The notes beneath the pieces are model-generated. The model did not search any database and was not told where the DNA came from. It saw only the letters and a program-made list of their open reading frames with translations. A stretch of DNA of 64,000 nucleotides, taken from NCBI RefSeq assembly GCF_024810105.1, contig NZ_JANUDX010000001.1:62001-126000 (forward strand). Reading direction: 5' to 3'. This document shows positions 1 to 9,854 of the stretch, in pieces. The number at the start of each line of letters is the position of its first letter. Position 1 is the first letter of the stretch. The DNA is from Stenotrophomonas sp. BIGb0135. Lineage in GTDB: Bacteria > Pseudomonadota > Gammaproteobacteria > Xanthomonadales > Xanthomonadaceae. Made by a program: the position numbers and the translations under genes.

Positions 1-1
1 T

Positions 2-952
2 GGGCGTCTGACCCGGCTCACCCTGCGTCATCGCTTCGATAACGGGCTGAGCATCACCGCCGGTCGCGCGCCGGTGAACAGCTACTTCAACAACTCCGCG
101 CTCAACTGCGTATTTATGAGCAACGCGATGTGCCTGACCCCGTATGGGGCGATCACCGACCTGGGCATCACCGCGTATCCGAATTCGTCCTGGGCCGGCA
201 TCGTGCGCTACGACGTGGGCGACCGCTGGTACGCACAGGCCGGCGCGTTCGACTACAACAATGCGTTGAACCAGGCCGGCAAGAACGGGCTGGACTTCTC
301 GGTGGGCGAGGGCACCGGCACCATCACCGCCTACGAGGTGGGCTACCAGACCACCTTTGCCAACGACCGCCTGCCGCGGACCTACCGCCTGGGCATGTAC
401 CGCAACAGCGATGGGGGCAGGAGCTCCTACTACGACGCCAACGGCAACTCGGCGGCGCTGACCGGCAGACCGACGGCGGTGCAGGAGGGGGCACGGGCGG
501 GCGGGTATGCGATGGCCGACCAGACCGTCTGGCGGGGTGCAGGCAAGCGCAATCTCGCGTTGTTTGCACGCGCGTACGTAAACACGGGCAACGAAGCGCC
601 GATCGACACCTTCTTCTCGGCCGGCTTCGTCAAGACCGGTACCTTCGCCGGCCGCGACCAGGACACGATGGCGATGTTCGTCTCCAACACGCATTTCAGT
701 GACGAGCAGATCGACTACCTGCGTGATCGCCGCACCCGCAACGGCGGCAGCGGCGCACCACACGCCGACGAGATTATCGCCGAGCTCAGTTACGGCTGGG
801 CGGTCTACAAGGGCGTGCGGCTGATGCCCAACCTGCAGTACGTCATCAACCCCGACCCCATTTACGCACCCACCCGCACCACCGACATCCCCGATGCACT
901 CATCGTCGGGCTGCGCGTGGACGTGCATTTCGCCCAGCTGTTCGGCTGGTGA
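2..952 (+). CDS. OprB-like carbohydrate porin, 3' part only
   Basis: The reading frame is open from the window edge and ends with TGA at 950-952, so at least 316 residues are visible and the 5' end is missing. The chain alternates short polar and aromatic stretches, as outer-membrane beta-barrels do. It contains GYQTTFANDRLPRTYRLG and YVNTGNEAPIDTFFSAG-type strands and ends in FAQLFGW, close to the terminal-aromatic rule for porins. The layout resembles OprB-type sugar porins, but the substrate cannot be read from sequence. ligJ and ligI follow directly on the same strand, so uptake of an aromatic acid or its breakdown products is an inference from context. Confidence 0.6.
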   Translation, partial: GRLTRLTLRHRFDNGLSITAGRAPVNSYFNNSALNCVFMSNAMCLTPYGAITDLGITAYPNSSWAGIVRYDVGDRWYAQAGAFDYNNALNQAGKNGLDFSVGEGTGTITAYEVGYQTTFANDRLPRTYRLGMYRNSDGGRSSYYDANGNSAALTGRPTAVQEGARAGGYAMADQTVWRGAGKRNLALFARAYVNTGNEAPIDTFFSAGFVKTGTFAGRDQDTMAMFVSNTHFSDEQIDYLRDRRTRNGGSGAPHADEIIAELSYGWAVYKGVRLMPNLQYVINPDPIYAPTRTTDIPDALIVGLRVDVHFAQLFGW

Positions 953-975
953 TTCCTCCCCCACGAGGCCATTCC

Positions 976-1998
976 ATGATCATCGACTGCCACGGTCACT
1001 ACACGACCGCCCCCGCCAGCCACGACGCGTTCCGCAAGCAGCAGGTGGCGCATTTCAACGATGCGTCCCTGCCCGCGCCGGTCTACCCCCTCATCGGCGA
1101 TGACGAGCTGCGCGAGAGCGTGGAGGGCAACCAGTTGCGACTGCTGCGCGAGCGCGGCGCGGACATGACCATTTTCTCGCCGCGTGCCAGCACCATGGCC
1201 CATCACATCGGCGACGAACAGGTCAGCGCGGAGTGGACGCGCCGCTGCAACGACCTTATCGCGCGCGTGGTCGGTTTGTACCCGGACACCTTCATCGGTG
1301 TCTGCCAGCTGCCACAGTCACCGGGTGTGCCGATCGCCCATTCGATTGCCGAACTGGAGCGTTGCATCAACGAGCTCGGCTTCGTCGGCTGCAACCTCAA
1401 CCCGGATCCTTCCGGCGGGCATTGGACCGGCCTGCCGCTCACCGATCGCGCCTGGTACCCGTTCTTCGAGAAGATGGTGGAGCTGGACGTACCGGCGATG
1501 GTGCACGTGTCGGGCAGCTGCAATTCCAACTTCCACGCCACCGGCGCGCACTATCTCAACGCCGATACCACCGCGTTCATGCAGTTCTTGCAGGGCGACC
1601 TGTTCCGTGATTTCCCGGACCTGCGCTTCATCATCCCGCATGGCGGCGGCGCGGTGCCGTACCACTGGGGCCGCTTCCGTGGGCTGGCGGACATGCTGGG
1701 CAAGCCATCGCTGAACGAGCATGTCATGAAGAACGTGTTCTTCGACACCTGCGTCTATCATCAGCCGGGCATCGACCTGCTGTTCAAGGTGATCGATATC
1801 GACAACATCCTGTTCGGGTCGGAGATGGTAGGGGCGGTGCGCGGCATCGACCCGGAGACCGGGCAGTACTTCGACGACACGCTGCGTTATGTGGAGGCGC
1901 TGGGGCTGTCCGACGCCGACCGGCGCAAGGTGTTCGAAGGCAACGCGCGCAGGGTATATCCGCGTCTGGACGCGCAATTGAAGGCGAGGGGGCTGTGA
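976..1998 (+). CDS. ligJ: 4-oxalomesaconate hydratase
   Basis: This 340-residue amidohydrolase-superfamily protein (PF04909 type) should hydrate 4-oxalomesaconate to 4-carboxy-4-hydroxy-2-oxoadipate in the protocatechuate 4,5-cleavage pathway. It begins MIIDCHGHYT, with the HxH metal ligands, and carries RGADMTIFSPRAS, GFVGCNLNPDP, HVSGSCN, IIPHGGGAVPYHWGRFRG and NILFGSEMVGAVRGIDP. These closely match my memory of Sphingobium LigJ. I chose the ATG at 976 because homologues start there; an in-frame start at 949 would lie inside the porin stop region. Its TGA overlaps the ligI ATG (TGATG), so the two are translationally coupled. Confidence 0.85.
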   Translation: MIIDCHGHYTTAPASHDAFRKQQVAHFNDASLPAPVYPLIGDDELRESVEGNQLRLLRERGADMTIFSPRASTMAHHIGDEQVSAEWTRRCNDLIARVVGLYPDTFIGVCQLPQSPGVPIAHSIAELERCINELGFVGCNLNPDPSGGHWTGLPLTDRAWYPFFEKMVELDVPAMVHVSGSCNSNFHATGAHYLNADTTAFMQFLQGDLFRDFPDLRFIIPHGGGAVPYHWGRFRGLADMLGKPSLNEHVMKNVFFDTCVYHQPGIDLLFKVIDIDNILFGSEMVGAVRGIDPETGQYFDDTLRYVEALGLSDADRRKVFEGNARRVYPRLDAQLKARGL

Positions 1999-2888
1999 TG
2001 AGTGCATTCGTGAAAGACGCTGACTGGCTGGATTTCTGCCCGGCCCCAAGCGTGCCGAGGTTCGTGCCGCCGCCTGGCGCGGTGGACGCGCATTGCCATG
2101 TGTTCGGCCCGGGGGAACAGTTTCCGTATGCGCCCGAGCGCAAATACACCCCATGCGATGCGGGCAAGGACCAGCTGTTTGCGTTGCGTGACCGGCTGGG
2201 CTTCAGCCGCAACGTGATCGTGCAGGCCACCTGCCATGGCGCCGACAACCGCGCGCTGGTCGACGCGCTTCTGGCCTCCGAAGGCAGGGCACGCGGCGTG
2301 GCGACCGTGCGCGACAGCGTGACCGACGCCGAGCTGCAGGCGCTGCACGCCGCCGGTGTGCGCGGGGTGCGCTTCAACTTCGTGCGCCGCCTGGTGGACC
2401 CCAAGCCTGACGCGTACTACCGGGCAATCATCGAGCGGATCGCGCCCCTGGGCTGGCATGTGGTGGTGTATTTCGAGGCGGCCGACCTGGCCGAGCGCTG
2501 GGCGTTCTTCACCTCGTTGCCCACCACTGTGGTGGTGGACCACATGGGGCGGCCGGATGTGAGCCAGCCCGTGGAGGGCCCGGCCTTCCAGCAGTTCGTG
2601 CGGCTGATGGACGAGCACCCGAATGTGTGGAGCAAGGTCAGCTGCCCGGAACGTCTGTCGCAGAGCGGTCCGCCGACCTATGACGATGTGGTGCCGTTCG
2701 CACGCCACCTGGTGGAGCGCTTCCCGGACCGCGTGCTGTGGGGCACCGATTGGCCGCACCCGAACCTGACCTCGCACATGCCCGATGACGGCGCGCTGGT
2801 CGATGTCATTCCGCGCATCGCGGTGAGCGCCGAAGAGCAGCGCAGGCTGCTTGTAGACAACCCCATGCGGTTGTACTGGGGCCAGTGA
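1998..2888 (+). CDS. ligI: 2-pyrone-4,6-dicarboxylate hydrolase
   Basis: LigI opens the lactone ring of 2-pyrone-4,6-dicarboxylate to give 4-oxalomesaconate, the substrate of LigJ, so the two genes make consecutive steps. The 296-residue protein shows PPPGAVDAHCHVFGP near residue 28 (HxH metal site), NVIVQATCHG, GVRGVRFNFVRRLVD, VVDHMGRPDV and VLWGTDWPHPN, the family signatures from N- to C-terminus. The ATG at 1998 overlaps the ligJ stop; a GTG one codon earlier is possible. It ends at MRLYWGQ, as in known LigI. A hairpin follows before the convergent next gene. Confidence 0.88.
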   Translation: MSAFVKDADWLDFCPAPSVPRFVPPPGAVDAHCHVFGPGEQFPYAPERKYTPCDAGKDQLFALRDRLGFSRNVIVQATCHGADNRALVDALLASEGRARGVATVRDSVTDAELQALHAAGVRGVRFNFVRRLVDPKPDAYYRAIIERIAPLGWHVVVYFEAADLAERWAFFTSLPTTVVVDHMGRPDVSQPVEGPAFQQFVRLMDEHPNVWSKVSCPERLSQSGPPTYDDVVPFARHLVERFPDRVLWGTDWPHPNLTSHMPDDGALVDVIPRIAVSAEEQRRLLVDNPMRLYWGQ

Positions 2889-2893
2889 CATTG

Positions 2894-2923
2894 CCGCGCC
2901 CCTGCCGACCGGCGGGGGCGCGG
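2894..2923. other. Hairpin between convergent genes
   Basis: CCGCGCCCC (2894-2902) can pair with GGGGCGCGG (2915-2923). It lies between the ends of ligI (+) and the secreted-protein gene (-). No T-run follows on either strand, so it may block convergent read-through but is not a classical terminator. Confidence 0.4.
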
Positions 2924-2947
2924 TTGCCATTCAAGGCAGTCTGGCGA

Positions 2948-4690
2948 TCAGCGCGGATCGAACGCAGCCCGTGGCAGGCTCTGGCAATGCCGGGTGGCAG
3001 CAGCAAGGTCGATGGCGCTACCGGCGGCGGCGCCGCGCTTGAGGTTGACCGTGGCGGCGGTTTCCCACAGGCCGGGCAGGGCCGGGCCCTTGTCCAGCAC
3101 CATCGCCTCCAGCGGGCCATGCAGCGTGCTGGCGTAGTCCAGGTCGGGCACGACCACGCAGACGCGCGTGCCGGGCAGGGCAGCGGTCTGCTGCAGCACC
3201 TCCTCGAAGCGGGCGGCGTTGTCGGCGCTGTCGGGCAGGGTGTTCAGGGCGTCGTCGTTGCCCAGGCCCAGGCTGCGGTAGTGCACCGTGCCGGGCTCGA
3301 ACAGGAACACCGCCATCTCCACGCGTGCGCGCAGCGCGGGCTGGGCCGGGGCCTGGCAGGAGGTGCGGGGCTGCACGACCGGGTTGTTCTGCAGCGTACC
3401 GTCCTTTGCCACCTTGCTGCTGTAGAGCAGGCACATGCCGCCACCGATCTTCATGAAGACCTCGTAGTCGGCGCCCGGTTCGGGGATGAACTGCAGCGAG
3501 AGGTCGGCCGCGCAGCGGTAGTCGTTGGTGTTCTCGATGCGGGCATCGAAGATCAGCGGACGGCCGCCGGCCACCTCGAACTCCTGGTAGTTGGGCTTGG
3601 AGAAGGCGAAGCTCTTCATGTTGCGCACGGTTTCGGTCTCGGGCATGCCCAGCGAGACATTGTCCGGCGCACCGCCGAACACGCTGCCGATGGCCCGGCC
3701 CGCCGAACGCACTACCTCGATCTTGCCACTGTACTGCTCGCGGCACGGCGCATCGGTGAGCATGGTGATGCCCTGGCCATTGGCGCCGAAGATGCGGATG
3801 CGCGATTTGGCCGCGGCAGCGTCGCCTTCCTTCGGCGTGCTGTTGGCGGCGGCCAGCTTGAGCGCGACGGCCTCTTCGTTGGCCACGTCCTGCAACAGGT
3901 TGGGCAACTGCGCGGCGAACACTTCAGCGCACGCTTCGGCGACCTGGCGGGAGGCCTGCCGGACCTTGGCATAGTCGTCGGCCTGCCATTCCTTCAGGGT
4001 GGCCACCTGCGGCGGGGTGTTGCACTGCACGTTGCGACCGGCGGGCCCGCGCAGCACGCTGGCGATCGGGAACCCGATGTTCAGCTCGTGACGCAGCTCG
4101 TAGGCGGTGGCCCCGGGGGCCAGGTCCTGATACACCAGCGTCCATTGCGTGGTGCGCGCTTCCAGGACGTGGCTCTCGCCGGGAATGGCGCCGGGATGGG
4201 CGCTGAAATAGCGGTCCAGCCGCTCGGCGAGCAGGCCCGGCAGGGCGTCGTGGGCGGGGCTGGGCAGATCGGGGATGAGCTCACCCTTGAGGTCGTCCTT
4301 GGAGAACGTGCGGGTGGTGCCGTAGCCGCCGAGCGCGCGCAGCGCGAACTCGCCGACCTTCAGCGCGGTCACCTTGGCGGTGTCGCTGCGGACCACCAGG
4401 CGCAGGGTACCTTTGTCGTTCTCAGTGTCGCGGGTGCCTGTGCCCGGCCGGCTGCGCACGATGATCTGCCTGCGCCAGTCGACGGCGGTGGCCGGGGCGG
4501 CCAGCGCGGTGGCGAGTGTGGCATCGGTGCTGGCGTCGGTGACGGCGGCCGGTGTGGCATTCGCGCCAGGGGCCGGGGTGGGCGTGGCGGCATCCGCAGT
4601 GGCGCTGACCGGGTCGGCGGCGAAGGCCGGCGTGGCCAGCAGCAGGCTGCACAGCAGCATGCGGCGGAGGGTGTGATGTGAGGCTCTCAC
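2948..4690 (-). CDS. Secreted protein of unknown function, 580 aa
   Basis: I do not recognise the family. The GTG at 4690 is preceded by AAGGAG at 7-nt spacing and gives an N-terminus with basic residues, a hydrophobic run (MLLCSLLLATPAFA) and an AFA-A signal-peptidase site, so export to the periplasm or beyond is likely. A low-complexity Ala/Thr/Pro linker (about residues 28-70) precedes a mixed alpha/beta body with at least eight cysteines (for example NVQCNTPP, APCREQY, YRCAADLS, GGMCLLYSS), suggesting disulphides. A longer frame reaching upstream to 4861 would translate the TGCG tetranucleotide array and lacks a ribosome site. It lies convergent with ligI and downstream of cheB. Confidence 0.65.
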   Translation of the reverse strand: MRASHHTLRRMLLCSLLLATPAFAADPVSATADAATPTPAPGANATPAAVTDASTDATLATALAAPATAVDWRRQIIVRSRPGTGTRDTENDKGTLRLVVRSDTAKVTALKVGEFALRALGGYGTTRTFSKDDLKGELIPDLPSPAHDALPGLLAERLDRYFSAHPGAIPGESHVLEARTTQWTLVYQDLAPGATAYELRHELNIGFPIASVLRGPAGRNVQCNTPPQVATLKEWQADDYAKVRQASRQVAEACAEVFAAQLPNLLQDVANEEAVALKLAAANSTPKEGDAAAAKSRIRIFGANGQGITMLTDAPCREQYSGKIEVVRSAGRAIGSVFGGAPDNVSLGMPETETVRNMKSFAFSKPNYQEFEVAGGRPLIFDARIENTNDYRCAADLSLQFIPEPGADYEVFMKIGGGMCLLYSSKVAKDGTLQNNPVVQPRTSCQAPAQPALRARVEMAVFLFEPGTVHYRSLGLGNDDALNTLPDSADNAARFEEVLQQTAALPGTRVCVVVPDLDYASTLHGPLEAMVLDKGPALPGLWETAATVNLKRGAAAGSAIDLAAATRHCQSLPRAAFDPR

Positions 4691-4730
4691 GGTGGTGCTC
4701 CTTGGAAAAATCCGGGTGTACGGTGTGGCG

Positions 4731-4774
4731 TGCGTGCGTGCGTGCGTGCATGCGTGCATGCATGCGTGCATGCG
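4731..4774. repeat. Tetranucleotide tract (TGCG/TGCA)11
   Basis: Eleven perfect TGCN units (TGCG or TGCA) run without interruption just upstream of the secreted-protein start at 4690. The tract lies in the leader between cheB and that gene. Such tracts can vary in length by slippage; whether this one does cannot be told from one sequence. Confidence 0.8.
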
Positions 4775-4780
4775 GCGGGG

Positions 4781-4861
4781 GTTGCCACGCATGGCGTGGC
4801 AGTACCGGGACGTGCGGTGCGGATTGCGCGCGATGAGGGGGTGCCAAGCATCGCGTGGCAC
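4781..4861. repeat. SMAG-like palindromes
   Basis: GCCACGCATGGCGTGGC (4784-4800) is a perfect SMAG-type palindrome ending in GTAC-like flanks rather than GTAG. A degenerate second copy (GTGCCAAGCATCGCGTGGCA, from 4841) sits just beyond cheB's stop codon. Confidence 0.6.
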
Positions 4862-4877
4862 AACCGGCAGGCGCGGG

Positions 4878-5948
4878 CTAGGCGCGCGCCAGGGCCATCA
4901 GGCGGTCGGCGATGCGCTCCAGGGGCACCATTTCTTCGGCGGCGCCCAGCTTGTAGGCGGCGCCCGGCATGCCCCAGACCACGCTGGTGGCTTCGTCCTG
5001 CACCAGCGTGGGGGCGCCGGCGTTGCGCAGTTCGAGCAGGCCGCGGGCGCCGTCGTCGCCCATGCCGGTGAGGATGGCGCCAATGGCGTTGCCGCCGGCA
5101 CTTTCGGCGACCGAGCGGAACAGCACGTCCACCGCCGGTTTGTGGCGGTTGACGGCCGGGCCGTCATCGACGCGGCAGCGCCAGCGCGCACCGTCGCGGA
5201 TGATGCGCAGATGCTTGCCGCCGGGCGGCAGGTAGGCGTGGCCGGCCAGCACGGCTTCGCCGTCGGTGGCTTCGCGCACGGACATCGCCGAATGACGGTC
5301 CAGGCGCTCGGCGAAGGGGGTGCTGAAGGCGGCGGGCAGGTGCTGGGTCATCACCACGGCCGGGGCGTCGGCGGGCATGCCTTCGAGCACCACGCGCAGG
5401 GCTTCGGTGCCGCCGGCCGAGGCACCGATGGCGATCAGGCGGTCGGTGGTGCGGAACTGGATGCTGCGTGCCGGCGCGGCGGCTGCCACGGTATCGAGGG
5501 TGATGCGCGGGGTGATCGGGCGGGCCAGGGTGCGTACCCGCGAGCGCGCGGCCATCTTGACCTTGCCGATGATTTCCTCGGCATAGCCCTGCAGGCCGCG
5601 GGCGACGTCGAATTTGGGCTTGGAGACGAAGTCCACCGCGCCCAGCGCCAAAGCCTGCAGGGTGGTGTCGGCGCCGCGCTCGGTAAGCGAGGAGATCATC
5701 ACCACCGGCAGTGGGTGCAGGCGCATCAGGTTTTCCAGGAACGCCAGGCCATCCATGCGCGGCATTTCCACGTCCAGGGTGATCACGTCCGGGGCCAGGC
5801 GTTTGATCTTCTCGCGTGCGAGCAGCGGGTCGGCGGCGGTGCCGACCACCTCGATGCCGGGATCGCTGGCGAGGATTTCGCTGAGCATCTGCCGGACGAC
5901 GGCGGAGTCATCGACGATCAGCACGCGGCAGGGGCCGTTCTGGGTCAT
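4878..5948 (-). CDS. cheB: Chemotaxis protein-glutamate methylesterase CheB
   Basis: CheB removes methyl groups from MCP glutamates after phosphorylation by CheA. The N-terminal receiver (residues about 5-120) carries [11 protein letters not shown] and the phosphoacceptor aspartate in [12 protein letters not shown]. The C-terminal esterase (about 165-350) shows the catalytic Ser in [11 protein letters not shown], His in [10 protein letters not shown] and Asp in [10 protein letters not shown]. The protein is 356 residues, normal for the family. The ATG at 5948 overlaps the cheD stop by ATGA, so cheR-cheD-cheB form a coupled operon. It probably serves the three upstream MCPs, whose C-termini carry CheB/CheR docking peptides. 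Confidence 0.95.
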   Translation of the reverse strand: MTQNGPCRVLIVDDSAVVRQMLSEILASDPGIEVVGTAADPLLAREKIKRLAPDVITLDVEMPRMDGLAFLENLMRLHPLPVVMISSLTERGADTTLQALALGAVDFVSKPKFDVARGLQGYAEEIIGKVKMAARSRVRTLARPITPRITLDTVAAAAPARSIQFRTTDRLIAIGASAGGTEALRVVLEGMPADAPAVVMTQHLPAAFSTPFAERLDRHSAMSVREATDGEAVLAGHAYLPPGGKHLRIIRDGARWRCRVDDGPAVNRHKPAVDVLFRSVAESAGGNAIGAILTGMGDDGARGLLELRNAGAPTLVQDEATSVVWGMPGAAYKLGAAEEMVPLERIADRLMALARA

Positions 5949-6541
5949 TCGAACAACTCCACGCCGCCGGTGACCGGGGCCTTGGACAGGCGCGCACGCA
6001 CCGCCGATTCGGTCGCGGCCACTTCGGCCTCGTGGGCATGCGGCAGGCGCTGGACGACTACCCGGCCGGTGGTGGCGAAGAACCACACCTTGCGCGGATG
6101 GATGCCGCACAGGTCTTCGGCCAGCACCGGAATGTGCTCGGCCTGCAGGTACTGGCGCACGAACTCGGCGTTGCGGGTGCCGACCGGGTTGCTGGTGAAG
6201 CCCTTGAGCACGTTGGCCCCACCGAACACCTTGGCTTCCAGGCGCTTGCGATGGGCGCCGCGCTTGAGCAGGTCGTTGATCAGCAGTTCCATGGCGTAGC
6301 TGCCGTAGCGCGCGGGCGCGCCGTCGCCGACGTTGCCCTCCGGCAGCAGGAAGTGGTTCATGCCGCCGATCTTCAGCACCGGGTCGCGCAGGCAGGCGGC
6401 CACGCACGAGCCCAGCGTGGTGGTCAGTGCGGTGTCGTCATCCACCACCAGGTACTGGGTGGGCAGCAGCTTGGCCGCGGTCACCTTGAAGCGGCTGTCG
6501 AAGTACCGCATCACATCGTCGTTGCGCACCGCTACATTCAT
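5945..6541 (-). CDS. cheD: Chemoreceptor glutamine deamidase CheD
   Basis: CheD deamidates receptor glutamines and in some species adjusts CheC-type phosphatase activity. The 198-residue protein has the catalytic cysteine in [12 protein letters not shown], the histidine in GGMNHFLLP and the conserved KVFGGANVL stretch. I chose the ATG at 6541 ([18 protein letters not shown]) because it makes a 4-nt ATGA overlap with the cheR stop; an earlier start at 6583 would lie well inside cheR. It overlaps cheB by 4 nt downstream. Confidence 0.92.
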   Translation of the reverse strand: MNVAVRNDDVMRYFDSRFKVTAAKLLPTQYLVVDDDTALTTTLGSCVAACLRDPVLKIGGMNHFLLPEGNVGDGAPARYGSYAMELLINDLLKRGAHRKRLEAKVFGGANVLKGFTSNPVGTRNAEFVRQYLQAEHIPVLAEDLCGIHPRKVWFFATTGRVVVQRLPHAHEAEVAATESAVRARLSKAPVTGGVELFE

Positions 6542-7401
6542 GCCGGTGCTCCGGGCGCGCGCTTGTACAGGGTGCGACCGCACGGCTGGATCAGGTCGGC
6601 GGCGTGCAGGTAGTTCTCCGAGTGGCCGGTGTAGAGCAGGCCATCGTCCCCCATGTGCTGGATCAGGCGCGACAGGATGCCGCGCTGGGTGGGCTTGTCG
6701 AAATAGATCATCACGTTGCGGCAGAACAGCGCGTCGAACGGGCCGCCGACGTCATAGCGCGGGGCCAGCAGGTTGAGCGGGCGGAAGTCGATCAGGTCGC
6801 GCAGCGCCGGATTGACCCGGCAGTGGCCCTCGTTGGGGCCGCTGCCGCGCTGGAAGTAACGCTTCTTCAGCGCCGGATCGAGCCCGGACACGCGGTCGAT
6901 GGCGTAGACGCCCCGGCTGGCGGTGGCCAGCACCTGGGTGTCCACGTCGGTGGCCAGGATGCGCACCGGCGGCTTGAGCGTGCCGAAGGCTTCGCAGGCG
7001 GTGATCGCCATGGAGTAGGGCTCCTCGCCGGTGGAGGCCGCGCACGACCACAGCTGCAGCGTGCCGTGGCCGGCGCGCGCGCGCAGTTCGGTGTCGAGCT
7101 TCTCGAAGTGGTGCGGTTCGCGGAAGAACGCGGTGAGGTTGGTGGTGAGCGCGTTGGTGAACGCCTGCCACTCCTCGCCGCCGTCCTTTTCGAGCTGGTC
7201 CAGGTACTCGGTGAAGCTGCGCAGGCCGAGCGCGCGCAGGCGGCGCGAGAGACGGCCATAGACCATGTCGCGCTTGGCCGGCGCCAGCGAGATGCCGACG
7301 CGTTGGTAGATCAGGTCGCAGACCCGGCGGAAATCGCGGTCGGCGAACTCGAATTCGCGGCCGTTCTGGGCGGTGGCGGCAGGAGCGGAAGGCGTGGACA
7401 C
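6538..7401 (-). CDS. cheR: Chemotaxis protein methyltransferase CheR
   Basis: CheR methylates MCP glutamates with S-adenosylmethionine. The N-terminal helical domain (about residues 18-75) contains [12 protein letters not shown]. The Rossmann-type methyltransferase domain shows FFREPHHF, the SAM loop [26 protein letters not shown] and [10 protein letters not shown]. Length is 287 residues, typical. The start is GTG at 7401; no strong ribosome site is visible, and coupling from the MCP 53 nt upstream is plausible. The gap holds a GC-rich hairpin (7427-7448). Confidence 0.95.
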   Translation of the reverse strand: MSTPSAPAATAQNGREFEFADRDFRRVCDLIYQRVGISLAPAKRDMVYGRLSRRLRALGLRSFTEYLDQLEKDGGEEWQAFTNALTTNLTAFFREPHHFEKLDTELRARAGHGTLQLWSCAASTGEEPYSMAITACEAFGTLKPPVRILATDVDTQVLATASRGVYAIDRVSGLDPALKKRYFQRGSGPNEGHCRVNPALRDLIDFRPLNLLAPRYDVGGPFDALFCRNVMIYFDKPTQRGILSRLIQHMGDDGLLYTGHSENYLHAADLIQPCGRTLYKRAPGAPA

Positions 7402-7454
7402 GGGCGCACTCGATGGGGGTGGGGAGGCGGCGGCCGGGTGGCCGCCGCAAGGGC

Positions 7455-9728
7455 TCAGAACTCTTGCCAGTTGCCGTCGTCAGGGGTGGGGCTGCGCTGT
7501 GCACGGGGCGCCGGCTGCAGCCGCGCGACCGGTGCGGCGCCGCCCCTGGCCGTGGGGCGCAGCGCGGCGGGCACGACCACGCGCGCGGTCACCGCGCTGA
7601 CTGCGGCCGCGACCTGGTTGTCCAGGCGGAAGATGGCCACGGCATCGGCGAGCTGGGTGGCCTGTTCTTCCATGGCACGCGCGGCGGCGGTGGCTTCTTC
7701 CACCAGCGCGGCGTTCTGCTGGGTGGTTTCGTCCATCTGGGTGACGGTCTGGTTGACCTGTTCGATGCCGGCCGACTGCTCCTGCGAGGCCGCCGAAATC
7801 TCGGCCATGATGTCGGTCACGCGCTGCACCGAGGCGACGATCTCGCCCATGGTGCTGCCCGCCTTTCGTACCAGGGCCGAACCATCGGCGACGCTGGCCA
7901 CCGAGTCATCGATCAGGCCCTTGATCTCCTTGGCGGCCCCGGCCGAACGCTGGGCCAGGGTGCGCACCTCGGAGGCGACCACCGCGAAGCCGCGGCCCTG
8001 CTCACCCGCACGCGCCGCTTCCACCGCGGCGTTGAGCGCCAGGATGTTGGTCTGGAAGGCGATGCCGTCGATGACCGAGATGATCTCGGCGATGCGGCGC
8101 GAGCTGGCTTCGATCGCGCTCATGGTGGTGACCACCTGGCCGACCACCTCGCCGCCCTGGCTGGCCACGCCATGCGCGCCGATGGCCAGCTGGTTGGCCT
8201 GGCGGGCGTGCTCGGCGTTCTGGCGCACGGTGGAGGTGAGCTCCTCCATCGAGGCGGCGGTTTCTTCCAGGTTGGCGGCCTGCTGCTCGGTGCGACGCGA
8301 CAGATCGGTGTTGCCCGAAGCGATCTCGCCGGCGGCCTGGTTGATGCTGCCCGCCGAGGCCTGGATCTGGCCGACGATCTGGGTGAGCTGGCTGACGGTC
8401 GCGTTGGCGTCGTCGCGCATCCGCGCGAACACGCCCTGGAAGTCGCCGTGCATGCGCACGGTCAGGTCGCCCTCGGCGATGCCGGACAGCAGCAGCGAGA
8501 GCTTGCCCAGGTTGTCGTCGCTGACCTGCATCATCGCGTTGAGGTTGGCGATCATCAGGCGGAAGTCGTGGTCGAAGCGGGCGGTGTCGCCGCGCTGGCT
8601 GAAATCACCGGCTGCCGCGGCGCCGGCCAGGCGCTTGATTTCATCGTTGATGCTGCCCAGGTTGCGCTTGACCGTGTCCACCGTGGTGGTGATCCCGGCC
8701 TTCTCGCCCGGGTAGCGGGCGATGTCGGCGTGCAGGTCGCCCACCGCATAGCGCTGCACCACCTGCAGCACGTCGTCCATGGTCTGTACGTGGGCGCCGA
8801 CCAGGGCATTGGTCTCGTGCACCATCAGGCCGTACTCGCCGGGGAAGGCGCTCTCGTCCATGCGGAAGCGGGTCTGGCCGGCCTCGTGCTGGCTGGCCAT
8901 CTCGCGCTGGCCGCTGATCACCGCGTGCAGCTGTTTCTGCATGCGGCCCATGCTTTCGAGCAGTCGGCCCGGTTCGTCGTGGGCCTGGGCGCCGATGCGG
9001 CTGTCCAGCTTGCCCGCGGCGATGCTCTCGGCCACGTGGGTGGCCTGGCGCAGGGGCAGGGTGATGCGGTTGCCGATCAGCCAGCTCAGCGCCAGCACGA
9101 TCAGCACGACCACGCCGCCGGCCACGGTCATCACGGCGGTGAAGGCCAGAGCGTCGGACTGCACATCGTCCATGTAGACGCCGCTGGTCACGACCCACTG
9201 CCAGGGCGCGTACATGTCGGCGTAGGTGACCTTCTCGATCAGGTCATCCTTGCCGGGCTTGGTGGTCTTGTAGTACGTGAAGCCGCCGCCGGACCGGGCC
9301 ATGTCCACCTGCTGCAGGTAGATCGGCACGCCGTCCTTGGAGGTGTAGTCCTTCTGCACCTTGCCGACGCGGTCGCGGGCGAAGGGATGCATCAGCAGCG
9401 TGTATTTCGTGTCGAGCACGTTGTAGTACGCGCTGTCGTTGTCGGCGCGCATGACCTCCAGCGCCTGCAGCGCGGCCGCCTTGGCGGCGTCCTCGGTGAG
9501 CTCGCCGGTGGTGGCCAGGCGCTTGTAGTGGTCGAGGATGCCGTAGCTGAGTTCGACCTGGGTCTTCAGCGCGTCCTTGCGGGTTTCCGCCAGATCCAGG
9601 TACTGCATGCGCGCGGCAATGATGGCCAGGGCGATGACGCCCACGGCGATGAGAGCGGTGAGCAGGTTGAGCTTGCGCCTGACCGACAGGTTGGCGAAGG
9701 ACTGGTTCCAGCGGCTGAGCAGATTCAT
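7455..9728 (-). CDS. Methyl-accepting chemotaxis protein, Cache-type sensor
   Basis: A 757-residue receptor. A transmembrane helix (about 17-37) and a second one (about 195-215) enclose a periplasmic single-Cache-like domain with [16 protein letters not shown] and [19 protein letters not shown] and HAMP-like repeats follow (to about 430), then the cytoplasmic signalling hairpin with [20 protein letters not shown] and [16 protein letters not shown]. The C-terminus is NWQEF, a WxxF-type tether for CheR/CheB. A sigma-28 motif precedes it at 9771-9797. cheR follows in the same direction. The ligand is unknown; Cache domains of this type often bind small organic acids. Confidence 0.92.
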   Translation of the reverse strand: MNLLSRWNQSFANLSVRRKLNLLTALIAVGVIALAIIAARMQYLDLAETRKDALKTQVELSYGILDHYKRLATTGELTEDAAKAAALQALEVMRADNDSAYYNVLDTKYTLLMHPFARDRVGKVQKDYTSKDGVPIYLQQVDMARSGGGFTYYKTTKPGKDDLIEKVTYADMYAPWQWVVTSGVYMDDVQSDALAFTAVMTVAGGVVVLIVLALSWLIGNRITLPLRQATHVAESIAAGKLDSRIGAQAHDEPGRLLESMGRMQKQLHAVISGQREMASQHEAGQTRFRMDESAFPGEYGLMVHETNALVGAHVQTMDDVLQVVQRYAVGDLHADIARYPGEKAGITTTVDTVKRNLGSINDEIKRLAGAAAAGDFSQRGDTARFDHDFRLMIANLNAMMQVSDDNLGKLSLLLSGIAEGDLTVRMHGDFQGVFARMRDDANATVSQLTQIVGQIQASAGSINQAAGEIASGNTDLSRRTEQQAANLEETAASMEELTSTVRQNAEHARQANQLAIGAHGVASQGGEVVGQVVTTMSAIEASSRRIAEIISVIDGIAFQTNILALNAAVEAARAGEQGRGFAVVASEVRTLAQRSAGAAKEIKGLIDDSVASVADGSALVRKAGSTMGEIVASVQRVTDIMAEISAASQEQSAGIEQVNQTVTQMDETTQQNAALVEEATAAARAMEEQATQLADAVAIFRLDNQVAAAVSAVTARVVVPAALRPTARGGAAPVARLQPAPRAQRSPTPDDGNWQEF

Positions 9729-9770
9729 GGGCAGGGGTCTTTGATCGACGAACGTGTCGCGGCAATGCTG

Positions 9771-9797
9771 TTATCGGCCGCAGGGCGCGCGTATTGA
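9771..9797 (-). promoter_or_regulatory. Sigma-28 (FliA) promoter for the MCP gene
   Basis: On the - strand TCAA (9797-9794), 15 nt, then GCCGATAA (9778-9771). The -10 octamer is the exact consensus. It lies 43 nt from the MCP start at 9728 and immediately beside the SMAG array. Confidence 0.75.
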
Positions 9798-9854
9798 GGT
9801 GGTGTGGCTGAGCGTATTCAGGTTGGAGCGGGGGAGTGCGGTGCGACATCCCGC

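Noticed and set aside
949-975. Earlier start for ligJ at 949
   Set aside because: It overlaps the porin stop and adds residues absent from LigJ homologues; the ATG at 976 gives the family start MIIDCHGH.
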